Positions 6,790-14,304 of a stretch of DNA of 19,123 nt are shown here, one piece after another. The notes beneath the pieces are model-generated. The model saw nothing but the letters and a program-made list of their open reading frames with translations. It did not search any database and was not told the DNA's origin. The stretch covers positions 1 through 19,123 of the forward strand of contig JBDIAP010000069.1 of the NCBI GenBank assembly GCA_039812485.1, read 5' to 3'. Origin of the DNA: Kineosphaera sp039812485. GTDB taxonomy: Bacteria > Actinomycetota > Actinomycetes > Actinomycetales > Dermatophilaceae. The first letter of the stretch is position 1, and every line of letters begins with the position of its first letter. The position numbers and the translations under genes are program-made.

Positions 6790-7056
6790 GAGCCGTGGCA
6801 GTGGCGTCACCCTCGCGCTGTCGCCGTGGCACGGCGCACGGCCCGACAGCCGGACTCGAGGCGCTCGACGACGCCGTGCAGGACCACTACTCGCTGGCAG
6901 TCCGCGCCGCCTTGCACCTGGAGCTGGGCGAGTCGGCGGTGGCTCGAGACCTGTTCGAGCAGGCGGAGACGTTGGCGACCAACGACGCCCGAGCGTGCTC
7001 ATCTGCGGAGCCGCTCGGGCGAGCCCGGCTCGGATCTCGGCATCGGGCGCCGCTGA
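6790..7056 (+). pseudogene. Frameshifted C-terminal remnant of an ECF sigma factor (SIG24/DUF6596 type)
   Basis: Translating across frames gives the usual tail of long actinobacterial ECF sigma factors: RAVAVAR (6814-6834, expected LNRAVAVA), then in another frame GPTAGLEALDD...HYSLAVRAALHLELGES.VARDLFEQAETLATNDA (about 6840-6990), then back in the first frame ERAHLRSR (6991-7014), ending at TGA 7054-7056. The second switch is explained by one extra C in the CCC at 6988-6990. The parts correspond to the family's A-x-L-x-x-L-G...A-x-x-x-Y-x-x-A-x-x-L-A-x-N-x-A-E-R-x-x-L-x-x-R tail. The DNA-binding regions 2 and 4 are missing upstream, so this is a relic. A sequencing error would not restore the missing front. 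Confidence 0.7.
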
Positions 7057-7079
7057 GGTCGAACTGCGAGACTCGAGCG

Positions 7080-8048
7080 ATGACTGCTAGAGGCGACATG
7101 GGCGACATCGGCGACATCGAGTTGAGCGTCGAGGAGTTGCGAGCCGTGACCGCCTACGCGGTGGCCTGCGCGACTCCGACGCTGGGCATCGCAGCCAAGG
7201 CCATGCCCGACGACCCCCGCCCGGTGGCGGCGATCGAGGCCGCCAGGGCCTTCGCCGACGGCGCCGCCCGCTCGAAGCTCCAGCGCCTCGCCGCCGCCGA
7301 CGCCCACCGGGCGGGGCGAGAGGCGCCGACCGAGGCGGCCGGGCATGCCGCGACCGCGGCGGGTGACGCGGCGGCCTCGGCCTACCTGCACCCGCTCGCG
7401 AAGGCGACGCAGGTCCGGCACATCCTCGGCGCCGCGGCACACGCCGCCCGCGCGGCGGAGGTGGCGCGCGGCGACGACCCGGTGGTGGCCGAATACATGC
7501 TCTACGGCGCCGCACAGCGCGTCACGCCCACGGTCCGGACGGTGCTCGAGCGCTATCCCCGCGCGCCGGGCGGGGGCACCCGCGTCGCGGCCCTGCTGCA
7601 GCGCCTCGACGGCCTCATCCGCGACCCCGCGCCGCCGCCCTCGCCCGCGGACGACGAGGGGCCCTTCTTCCACGGCACCAAGGCCGACCTGCGGCCCGGT
7701 GACCTGCTGACTCCCGGGTGGGGCACCAACTACGGCTCCGGCAAGCGGTCGCGGCACATCTACCTCACCGCCTCCGGGTTCGGCGCCCCGCTGGCCGCCG
7801 CGTTGGCCCTCGGCGACGGCCCACCGCGGGTCTACCGCGTCGAGCCGACCGGCCCGATCTACGACGACCCGAACGTCACCGACAAGAAGTTCCCCGGCAA
7901 CCCGACCCGCTCCTACCGCACGACACTTCCGCTGCGGGTCGTCGAGGAGGTCGTCGGGTTCGAGCCGCCCGATCCGGCCATCGTCGAGCGGATGCGCGCC
8001 AACGCCGCCCAGTTGCGGGAACTGGGCATCGAGGCGATGGACGACTGA
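7080..8048 (+). CDS. arr: Imm5-like domain fused to rifamycin ADP-ribosyltransferase (Arr)
   Basis: The 322-residue protein has two parts. Residues about 14-182 form an all-helical domain (LSVEELRAVTAYAVACA, DPRPVAAIEAARAFADG, AYLHPLAKATQVRHILGAAAHAARAAE, VLERYPRAP) like the stand-alone putative immunity protein/Imm5-like family. After a Pro-rich linker (183-193), residues 194-297 are a full Arr domain: FFHGTKADLRPGDLLTPG, IYLTAS, YRVEPTGPIYDDPNVTDKK, NPTRSYRTTLPLRVVEEV. H198, Y228 and D263 reproduce the H-Y-D catalytic set with the same 30 and 35 residue spacing as H19/Y49/D84 of Arr-ms (recalled from memory). Arr inactivates rifamycins by ADP-ribosylation using NAD+. ATG 7080 fits the domain start; ATG 7098 has a weak AGAGG upstream. 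The open frame continues upstream to GTG 6786 through the sigma relic. The gene symbol applies to the C-terminal domain. Confidence 0.85.
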   Translation: MTARGDMGDIGDIELSVEELRAVTAYAVACATPTLGIAAKAMPDDPRPVAAIEAARAFADGAARSKLQRLAAADAHRAGREAPTEAAGHAATAAGDAAASAYLHPLAKATQVRHILGAAAHAARAAEVARGDDPVVAEYMLYGAAQRVTPTVRTVLERYPRAPGGGTRVAALLQRLDGLIRDPAPPPSPADDEGPFFHGTKADLRPGDLLTPGWGTNYGSGKRSRHIYLTASGFGAPLAAALALGDGPPRVYRVEPTGPIYDDPNVTDKKFPGNPTRSYRTTLPLRVVEEVVGFEPPDPAIVERMRANAAQLRELGIEAMDD

Positions 8049-8093
8049 GCGCCCGCCGCTCTGGTGGCCCGACGCGGGGCGGCGGCGGGGCGC
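8049..8093. terminator. Imperfect GC-rich hairpin between arr and glycosyltransferase
   Basis: GCGCCCGCCGC (8049-8059) pairs with GCGGCGGGGCGC (8082-8093) with one bulged G. It begins immediately after the Arr-fusion stop and sits in the convergent 91-base gap, so it may terminate transcription from either side. Confidence 0.5.
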
Positions 8094-8139
8094 ATCCACG
8101 GTCTGCTCAGGGGATTGTGGCCCCCAGGCTCACGAACCG

Positions 8140-9414
8140 TCAGATCGCCCGCCACTGACGTAGGGCTGTGATGGCGTTCGCCAGGCCCGACTCCTGCCTC
8201 ACCGCGACACCGATCTCCTTGGCGGTCCGCCGGTAGTCCGCCGCTTCGGATGACGAGACGAGGGATTCGATGAGTCTTGCGAGACGCGACCTGGTGAGGC
8301 GCCGCTTCGAGAAGGCCAGCGGCCCCACCCCCAACTCGGAGGTCCGCCTGGCGTGGAACGGTTGGTCGAGGTTGTGCCAGATCACGCTGCTGGGCACGCC
8401 GGCTGCCAGGGCCGCGACGGTCGTGCCGGCGCCCCCGTGGTGGATCACCGCTGCCGTGCGCGGCAACAGCGCGTCGTGCGGCACGGTGTCGACGACGTAG
8501 GCGTGCGGGCCCAGCACGCTGACGTCTCCGACCGACCAGTCGCTGCGCCGTGCGACAACCCGAACTCCCGCGTCTCGAGCGGCCGCGGCGAAGAGGGTCA
8601 GGTCGCCGATCGGATCCCTCGACACGGCACTGCCGAATCCGATGTAGACGGGTGGGGTCCCCGCTGCCAGGAAGTCCTCGAGACCGTGATCCACGGTCGG
8701 TGGTGGCTCGAGCGCCGCTCTCATCCACGGACCGGTCACCGTGACCCGCCCCGGCCACTCGTCGGCAGGGGGCGCCAGGAGCGGGCTCGTGCCGATCAGG
8801 GTCGGCCCGGACGTGAGCTCCCGGTCGACGTGCGCCACGGTCAGCGCGCGGCCATGCCGACGGGCGTATTCGCGCCCAGGTGCCATGGTCAGGCCCAGGA
8901 ACGCGCGCTGCATCACGGCGGACGCCGACCTGTTCACGGTCGAGACCCGCGTCGGCAACGGCGCGCAGATGTAGGAGCCGCCGCACGCCGTCGGCACCGT
9001 CGCCGCAAAGGTGACATGGACGACGCCGCAACCGCGGACCTGCCGCAACGCCGCCGCGAGGGAGGTGCCGAGCACTCCGGTGACGAGGACATCGTCGGAG
9101 CCGACCAGCTCGTCCATGACACCGGCGAGCGGATCGGCGAGCGATCGCATGATGCTGCGGAGCGCGATCATCGTGCCGATCGGAGTCTCGAAACGAGCCC
9201 GGCGCGACTCGTCGGACACCTCGCTGCTGGCGGCGAAGTGCATGCCGGGGGCGATCGACACGAACGGGACCTCGGCCGCCCGCACCTCGCCCTCGTAGTC
9301 GTCCGAGGTCACGACCGTCGCCTCGTGCCCTTCGCGTCGAAGGGCGCACGCCAGCCGGACGAGTGGCAGGACGTCGCCGCGAGACCCGAGAGCCAACAAG
9401 ACGACCCGACGCAT
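8140..9414 (-). CDS. GT1-family (MGT/UGT-like) glycosyltransferase
   Basis: The 424-residue GT-B enzyme begins MRRVVLLALGSRGDVLPLVRLACALRREGH, the acceptor-domain opening of glycosyltransferases acting on natural products and sterols. It carries the donor-binding motif VIHHGGAGTT (323-332) followed by AALAAGVPSSVIWHNLDQPFHARRTSELGVGP, the UDP/TDP-sugar signature. Relatives include macrolide glycosyltransferases, rhamnolipid and aglycone glycosyltransferases and sterol 3-beta-glucosyltransferases; the substrate cannot be read from sequence. GGGAGGAGGG lies about eight bases before ATG 9414. It is divergent from a TetR gene, with twin palindromes in the shared promoter region, so inducible expression is likely. 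No signal peptide or membrane helix is seen. The final residues (WRAI) look natural, with no truncation. Confidence 0.85.
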   Translation of the reverse strand: MRRVVLLALGSRGDVLPLVRLACALRREGHEATVVTSDDYEGEVRAAEVPFVSIAPGMHFAASSEVSDESRRARFETPIGTMIALRSIMRSLADPLAGVMDELVGSDDVLVTGVLGTSLAAALRQVRGCGVVHVTFAATVPTACGGSYICAPLPTRVSTVNRSASAVMQRAFLGLTMAPGREYARRHGRALTVAHVDRELTSGPTLIGTSPLLAPPADEWPGRVTVTGPWMRAALEPPPTVDHGLEDFLAAGTPPVYIGFGSAVSRDPIGDLTLFAAAARDAGVRVVARRSDWSVGDVSVLGPHAYVVDTVPHDALLPRTAAVIHHGGAGTTVAALAAGVPSSVIWHNLDQPFHARRTSELGVGPLAFSKRRLTRSRLARLIESLVSSSEAADYRRTAKEIGVAVRQESGLANAITALRQWRAI

Positions 9415-9435
9415 AGCACGCCCTCCTCCCGCCGA

Positions 9436-9475
9436 TGTTCCACGTGGAACAATTGCTAGTGTTCCACGTGGAACA
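9436..9475. promoter_or_regulatory. Twin 16-bp perfect palindromes (parS-like operators)
   Basis: TGTTCCACGTGGAACA occurs twice, at 9436-9451 and 9460-9475, identical and 24 bp centre to centre, with AATTGCTA between them. It lies between the glycosyltransferase and tetR starts. Placement in a divergent TetR gap makes an operator pair most likely. The word also differs from the ParB site TGTTTCACGTGAAACA at only two symmetric positions. Confidence 0.85.
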
Positions 9476-9508
9476 GGGGAGGTTCAACCGTCCTGGGAAG
9501 ATGGGCGC

Positions 9509-10087
9509 GTGCCGTTGAACCGCGAGGAACTGCTTGAGGCCGCCATCGAATACGCGGCCCGCGAGGGGTTGGCCGACTTCTCGATGCGCGCGTGCGCGGC
9601 GGCGATCGGCACGAGCCATCGGATGCTCGGCTACCACTTCGGGACCAAGGACCAGTTCCTGACGACGATCATCGACGCCGCGGCCGCCCGGCAGCGCGCC
9701 ATCATCGACGCCTTCATCGAGGCGCGCAGCGCCGCGGTGACGCCGCCGACGGCCGAGGACATCGATCGCGGGCTCGCCGCGCTGCTCCTGGAGCAGGACA
9801 ACCTGCGCTACGCGCCGCTCATGGCCGAGGCCACCTACCGCATCGCTCGACACCCGGGCCGACATCAGGGTGACGCGCCGACCTACGCCGACATCGTCGA
9901 CCTGTGGACCCCGCAGCTCGTCGCGCTGATGCAGCTCGAGCGGCTACCGGCCGATCGGCGCCGCGCCCGCGTGCGCCTGGCCGTCGCCGTGCTCGTGGGC
10001 CTGAGCGTCGACTATCTCGGGTCGCGGGACGCCGCCGCCTACGTCAGCGCCTATCGGGAGTGGATCCGCCTGACGCTGGACTGTTGA
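9509..10087 (+). CDS. TetR-family transcriptional regulator
   Basis: The 192-residue protein has a TetR N-terminus: REELLEAAIEYAAREGLADFSMRACAAAIGTSHRMLGYHFGTKDQFLTTII, with the canonical recognition region followed by Y-H-F-G-T-K. The C-terminal helical domain presumably binds an effector. The start is GTG 9509 with a GGGAAG eight bases upstream; the ATG at 9501 is out of frame. It is divergent from the glycosyltransferase gene and separated from it by two identical palindromes, so it probably represses that gene and itself. The glycosyltransferase substrate could be the inducer, but nothing in the sequence shows it. It converges closely on the frnE-like gene, with 30 bases between stops. 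Confidence 0.9.
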   Translation: MPLNREELLEAAIEYAAREGLADFSMRACAAAIGTSHRMLGYHFGTKDQFLTTIIDAAAARQRAIIDAFIEARSAAVTPPTAEDIDRGLAALLLEQDNLRYAPLMAEATYRIARHPGRHQGDAPTYADIVDLWTPQLVALMQLERLPADRRRARVRLAVAVLVGLSVDYLGSRDAAAYVSAYREWIRLTLDC

Positions 10088-10117
10088 CTCTCTGGGGTGC
10101 CGACGCAGGGCCGGTTG

Positions 10118-10843
10118 TCAGCGGCGGTCCGCGGCGGGCTCAGGCAGCGCGCACGAGCCGTCGGCGCACACGCCGTCGGCGGTGTCGGTGCCGATGAGCT
10201 GGACCGGGTGTTGCTTGGCCCAGACCTCGTCGAGGGCGGAACGGAAGGCCGCGACGGGCTGTGCCCCGGAGAGGCCGTAGGTGCCGTCGATGAGGAAGAA
10301 CGGCACCCCGCTGATCCCGAGCGTGCGGGCCCGGGACTCGTCGCTGCGGACGTCGTCGGCGTAGTCGGTGCCCGACAGCACCGCACGCACGCGCGCCTCG
10401 TCGAGACCCACCTGCGTCGCGACCGCGACGAGCGCCTCGTGGTCGCCGACGCGCAGACCGTGGGCGAAGTAGCCGCGCATGAGGGCGGCGAGCAGTTCGC
10501 GGTCCAGGCCGGCCTCGCGGGCCAGGTGGACGAGTCGGTGGGCGTCGAACGTGTTCGAGACGCTCGCTGTGCTCGTGTCGAACTCGAGCCCGACGGCGTG
10601 GGCCTTGTCGGCGATGCCGCGCTGCATGGCGCTCACCTGGGCGGGGGTGGTGCCGAACTTCGCGGCGAGCGCGTCGGCCATCGGCCGGTGCTCGCCGGGG
10701 GCCGCGGTGGGGTCGAGCTCGAAGGCGCGGGGCACGATCTCGACGTCGTCCCGGTGGTCGAAGGACTCCAGGGCGAGCTCGAGGTGACGCTCTCCGATGT
10801 AGCAGAAGGGGCAGGCGATGTCTGACCAGATCTCGATCTTCAT
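10118..10843 (-). CDS. DsbA-family oxidoreductase, FrnE-like
   Basis: The 241-residue protein is a cytosolic DsbA/thioredoxin-fold oxidoreductase of the FrnE type. It has IEIWSDIACPFCYIGERHLE with a C11-P-F-C14 redox pair, an inserted helical domain (about 60-175), and GISGVPFFLIDG with the cis-Pro P181 facing the active site. It also has a C-terminal C226-A-D-G-S-C231 pair; extra C-terminal cysteine pairs are known in FrnE of Deinococcus. No signal peptide is present, so it acts in the cytoplasm, likely in disulfide exchange or 2-hydroxychromene-carboxylate-isomerase-like chemistry. Its ATG overlaps the LuxR stop by four bases (ATGA at 10843-10840), so it is translated from the same transcript. 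Confidence 0.88.
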   Translation of the reverse strand: MKIEIWSDIACPFCYIGERHLELALESFDHRDDVEIVPRAFELDPTAAPGEHRPMADALAAKFGTTPAQVSAMQRGIADKAHAVGLEFDTSTASVSNTFDAHRLVHLAREAGLDRELLAALMRGYFAHGLRVGDHEALVAVATQVGLDEARVRAVLSGTDYADDVRSDESRARTLGISGVPFFLIDGTYGLSGAQPVAAFRSALDEVWAKQHPVQLIGTDTADGVCADGSCALPEPAADRR

Positions 10844-13545
10844 AGCCGCTTCAAGTGCTTCACTGAAGAAACTATTCCTGGATGCCGTCCGACGAGGGCC
10901 AGTGTCCGCGCGCGCTGCACCGCTTCTGCCCGAGATCGAGCGCCGAGCTTGCGATAGATGATCTTGAGGTGGAACTTCACAGTGTTCTGTGAGATGGCGA
11001 GGTGGTCGGCGATCTCACGCTGCGTCAACCGGCTGGGCAATAACCGCAGCACAGCGAGTTCGCGGGCGGTCAGTCCTTCCCTCGGCTCGCCGGGGCCGTC
11101 CGGATCACCGCCCCGCCCGGGCACGGGCGACAGCCGTAGCGTCGCGAGCCACGCAGGTGTGGTGCGCCAGGCCTCGCGCTCGACGGCATCGACGACCTGT
11201 GGCCCTTCGGATGCCACGGTCTGCACGAGCCCCCGGCGTCCGGCGACCTCGATCGCAGAGGTCAGGTGGCTGCCGTCCCGACCGCCGGCCCGCCAGCACA
11301 CGAGATGACGCACGACGGCGTGCCGCGGACACCGGGGCTCGGCGGCCGTCGCCACGTCCAGTGCCGCGTCGTGCTCGCCGTTCCTGAGCATGACGCGAGC
11401 CACGAGGATGCCGCGCCAGAAGGGGTCGGACGCCGCCTCGGCCCAGGCAGCAGCCTGCTCTGCGTCGCCCGCGGCGATCGCCAGCCTCGTCCCGGTTCGC
11501 GCGACCCAGTCCGCCCCGCCGGGTCCGGTGAACTCGTGCTCCGTCTGGCTCACCGCTGCATCGAACGCCCGCCGCGCTGCTGGCAGCTCGTCGTGATCCA
11601 GCCAGCTCTCGGCGAGTTCGAGATGCGCCAGCACCTGTGCGTAGTGCAGGGGAGTCACGGGTGCCTGCGCGATGTGCTGCAGCTCGCCGAGTGCCTGGCG
11701 AGCGTGTCCGGACTCGCGGTGCGCGATGGCCTCGGCGAGTTGCAGCTCCGTGCGCAGGATCGTCTTGCGCGCCGCGCTCGCCGTTCGCAGGCGCGCGACA
11801 CGGTCAAGGGCCGCGACCGGGTGCCCGGCCAGCGCCAGCCCGAGCGCGGCCGTGCCCTGTGCGGCGAGGAAACGATCGGGATCGAGCGCGAGCGCGCGCG
11901 TGGTGTCGCGCACCTCCGTGCCGGCGTCGTCCCACCGTTCGGAGAGGGCGATCTCGCGGGCGATCATGTTCCACGCGAAGCGACCCAGCGGGTCGGTCCA
12001 CCAGTCGGGCGGCAGGTCGTCGACCACCGACTGAGCGAGGGAGCCGCCGGCCGTCCAGTCGCCACTGACTGCTGCGGCGATGGACTGGAGCAGCCGCAGG
12101 CGTGCCGTGGAGCCCTCGCCGCCGCCCTGCAGCGCCACCCACTCCGGCAGTTGGCTGACGAGGCGGATGAAGCGTGTGCGATCGACGAGCACGTGGCACC
12201 ACGCATACTCCATGAGGGCGCCCGAGTCGGCGCAGGCGATGCGCATGGGGATCGCGCGGATCGCCCGGTGGATCGTCGCTTCGCAGCCGGAGTCGTAGAG
12301 CCGACCCGCGTTCGACGCCAGCGCCCGCAACAGGTCACGCTGGCGCCCGCTGGCGATCCACTGCTCGATCGCCGCGACGCAATCACCCTGGCTCTCGTAC
12401 CAATCGGCCGCTGCGACCCGCAGCTCCTCCAGGCGTGCGGGGCTCCTGCGCCCCAGCTGGGCCAGCAGGGCGGCCCGCACGAGGGCGTGGATCTCGTAGG
12501 AGTCGGTGTCGCCGATGCGATGGACGAAGAGTCCTTGCGCTTCGGCCTCGGCCAAGAGGTCGTGCGCGTCGGGTCGCCCCGACAGTGCTGCGGCCAGGCC
12601 GACATGCACCCGCGGCACGACGGCGGCGGCGGCAAGGAGATCCACGACCTCGGGACGCCCGGCGGCGAGGATCTCCCTCCAGGCGTAGTGGCCCACGGCT
12701 TGATCTGCAACTCCCGCCGCGAACTCGTCGGGGCGGGCGCGACGGGCTCGCTCGGCCAACGCCGTCAACCCGAGGCCGGCAGCCCAGCCCTCGGCCCTGG
12801 TGACGATCTGCTCGGTCTGCGCCGGGGCCAGATCCGGCAGCAGGAGGGTCAGCATGTCACGTGACTCCTGCGCCGAGAACCGCAGCTCGGAGAAGTGCAG
12901 CTCACGTAGCCGGCCCTGGCCACGTAGCCGGGCCAGCGGCATGGGCGGCAGGCGGCGCGTCAACAGCACCACCGACAGCCAGGACGGAAGGTGCTCGGTG
13001 AACGACGACACCAGATCCACCAGCGCCGGCTCCCCATCGACCAGGTGGAAGTTGTCGAGCACCAGCACGGCCGGCTCCCCGGGGAGGGACTCCAGCTCGT
13101 CGAGGAGCGCGTCGACGGCCGCCCGGCGCGGGCCGGGCTGCCGCAGTAGTGCCAAGGTCGCCTCGCCGCAGTGCGGGCGCAGGCGCTGCAGCGCGGCCAC
13201 GATGCCCGCCCAGAACGCGGCGGGCTCCCGATCGGCCTCGTCGAGCGTCAGCCACGCGCTCGGGCATGCCGTGTCGGCCGCCCAGCAGGCCAGCAGCGAC
13301 GTCTTGCCCGACCCCGCCGGAGCCAACACAAGCGTCAACGGGGTGCCGGTGCAGTCCTCGATGAGTGAGTGCAGCCGCGGCCTGCGGAGCAGGCCCGACG
13401 GCGACGGCGCAGGGCGCAACTTGGCGCGGACCACCCGCAGCGGTCGCCCTCCGGGTCGGGTGGCTGTCGCGCCGCTCGGCGTGGCCGCCGGAGGGGTGTC
13501 GATCGCTGCCGCGGGCGGGCGCGTCGATGGCGAAGTGCTGGTCAC
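10840..13545 (-). CDS. LuxR-family LAL/MalT-type ATP-dependent regulator
   Basis: The 901-residue protein is a large STAND-type activator. It has a Walker A APAGSGKT (75-82), Walker B AVLVLDNFH (159-167), winged-helix and TPR-like helical repeats through the middle, and a C-terminal LuxR helix-turn-helix from about 824: LTARELAVLRLLPSRLTQREIADHLAISQNTVKFHLKIIYRKLGARSRAEAV. Family members bind ATP and an inducer, oligomerise, and activate transcription. I place the start at GTG 13545, because GGGAGG lies five bases before it and the sequence further upstream is not protein-like. The open frame itself extends to 13935. Overlapping hairpins at 13621-13654 lie upstream. The downstream frnE-like gene is coupled by ATGA. 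Confidence 0.9.
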   Translation of the reverse strand: MTSTSPSTRPPAAAIDTPPAATPSGATATRPGGRPLRVVRAKLRPAPSPSGLLRRPRLHSLIEDCTGTPLTLVLAPAGSGKTSLLACWAADTACPSAWLTLDEADREPAAFWAGIVAALQRLRPHCGEATLALLRQPGPRRAAVDALLDELESLPGEPAVLVLDNFHLVDGEPALVDLVSSFTEHLPSWLSVVLLTRRLPPMPLARLRGQGRLRELHFSELRFSAQESRDMLTLLLPDLAPAQTEQIVTRAEGWAAGLGLTALAERARRARPDEFAAGVADQAVGHYAWREILAAGRPEVVDLLAAAAVVPRVHVGLAAALSGRPDAHDLLAEAEAQGLFVHRIGDTDSYEIHALVRAALLAQLGRRSPARLEELRVAAADWYESQGDCVAAIEQWIASGRQRDLLRALASNAGRLYDSGCEATIHRAIRAIPMRIACADSGALMEYAWCHVLVDRTRFIRLVSQLPEWVALQGGGEGSTARLRLLQSIAAAVSGDWTAGGSLAQSVVDDLPPDWWTDPLGRFAWNMIAREIALSERWDDAGTEVRDTTRALALDPDRFLAAQGTAALGLALAGHPVAALDRVARLRTASAARKTILRTELQLAEAIAHRESGHARQALGELQHIAQAPVTPLHYAQVLAHLELAESWLDHDELPAARRAFDAAVSQTEHEFTGPGGADWVARTGTRLAIAAGDAEQAAAWAEAASDPFWRGILVARVMLRNGEHDAALDVATAAEPRCPRHAVVRHLVCWRAGGRDGSHLTSAIEVAGRRGLVQTVASEGPQVVDAVEREAWRTTPAWLATLRLSPVPGRGGDPDGPGEPREGLTARELAVLRLLPSRLTQREIADHLAISQNTVKFHLKIIYRKLGARSRAEAVQRARTLALVGRHPGIVSSVKHLKRL

Positions 13546-13620
13546 CGGTGCCTCCCTGAGGATGAGCCTGACGTTACCCGTCCGACGGCGGGCCGGTGTA
13601 CGGGGCGGATCGGGCACTCC

Positions 13621-13654
13621 CCACCCGTCGGCGGGTGGTGTGCGCCCACCCGCC
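13621..13654. promoter_or_regulatory. Mutually exclusive hairpins / half-site triplet upstream of LuxR gene
   Basis: Three copies of the CCACCCG/CGGGTGG word overlap. CCACCCG (13621-13627) can pair with CGGGTGG (13632-13638) over a 4-base loop. The same middle arm, extended to GGCGGGTGG (13630-13638), can instead pair with CCACCCGCC (13646-13654) over 7 bases. It lies between the divergent LuxR and small membrane-protein genes. It is either a multi-site operator or a switchable RNA leader. Confidence 0.5.
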
Positions 13655-13750
13655 TGCCACCTAGCGTTCGACGCGAATCCTGTGCAGCCACGTCCCGCTC
13701 GAGGGACATCGGCCCATCCGCAGGACCCGTTCGTGACGAAAGGCGATGTC

Positions 13751-14140
13751 GTGGGTTTTTGGGACAGCTTCTGGGACGTTCTGCTCTGGAGCTTCTGGCT
13801 CTTCTTCTGGATCACGGCGATCCTCGCGTGGTTCAGGTGCATCTTCGACCTGTTCAGCGACCACACGCTGTCGGGCTGGGCGAAGGCCGGATGGACTGTC
13901 CTCCTCATCTTCCTGCCGTGGCTCGGCGCCCTCATCTACCTCATCGCCCGTGGCCGCAGCATGGCCGAGCGCCAGCTGGAGGCCATGAAGGCACGCGAGG
14001 CCGCGCAGGCTGCCTACATCAAGAATGTCGCCGGAAGCACCTCCGCCGCGGAGCAGATCTCGCACGCCAAGTCGCTCCTCGACTCCGGGGCGATTTCGCA
14101 GGCGGAGTTCGAGACTCTCAAGGCCAAGGCGCTGCGCTGA
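13751..14140 (+). CDS. Small membrane protein with C-terminal SHOCT-like domain
   Basis: The 129-residue protein starts MGFWDSFWDVLLWSFWLFFWITAILAWF. It has two hydrophobic segments (about 8-34 and 44-66, the second LSGWAKAGWTVLLIFLPWLGALIYLIARGRS, resembling a PLDc_N-type pair) and a charged helix (70-92). It ends with EQISHAKSLLDSGAISQAEFETLKAKAL (101-128), a short C-terminal SHOCT domain. Such proteins are common in actinobacteria, and their role is unknown; SHOCT segments are thought to mediate oligomerisation. I chose GTG 13751, with AAGG seven bases upstream, because homologues begin with the same MGFWDSFWD; GTG 13733 is an in-frame alternative. It is divergent from the LuxR regulator and convergent with the UvrA-like gene. 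Confidence 0.82.
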   Translation: MGFWDSFWDVLLWSFWLFFWITAILAWFRCIFDLFSDHTLSGWAKAGWTVLLIFLPWLGALIYLIARGRSMAERQLEAMKAREAAQAAYIKNVAGSTSAAEQISHAKSLLDSGAISQAEFETLKAKALR

Positions 14141-14304
14141 CGGCGTGACGCGCCGACTCGTCGGCCGTTGCCGGCCCCCACGGTCACTCTGAGACGTCCT
14201 CCGATACGCATTCTGAGACTCAGCGCCGCACGAACCCGCCACGTTGGGACAGGCCTGGCGCGTGCGCCTGAGGTTGCGCTGGCTCACGGGGGGTTTGTCC
14301 AAGT
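14141..14304. other. Convergent gap with GC hairpins and repeated TCTGAGAC words
   Basis: CGGCG-TGACG-CGCCG (14141-14155) directly follows the small membrane gene's stop and could be a weak terminator. The overlapping GCCGACTCGTCGGC (14152-14165) is an alternative. The word TCTGAGAC occurs at 14188-14195 and 14212-14219. No gene is visible. Confidence 0.45.

Noticed and set aside
5131..7056. 641-codon frame covering Cds1 and the sigma relic
   Set aside because: Across 5393-6655 it is an out-of-frame shadow of the Cds1-like gene. Only its last part (about 6800-7056) carries real similarity, and that is reported as the sigma-factor remnant.
7913..9865. 650-codon minus-strand frame across the glycosyltransferase promoter
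   Set aside because: It runs through the intergenic palindromes and the start of the divergent tetR gene, and is a shadow frame of the GT1 gene.
13546..13935. 130-codon N-terminal extension of the LuxR regulator
   Set aside because: It would overlap the small membrane protein gene, has no domain content, and a good GGGAGG-GTG start exists at 13545.
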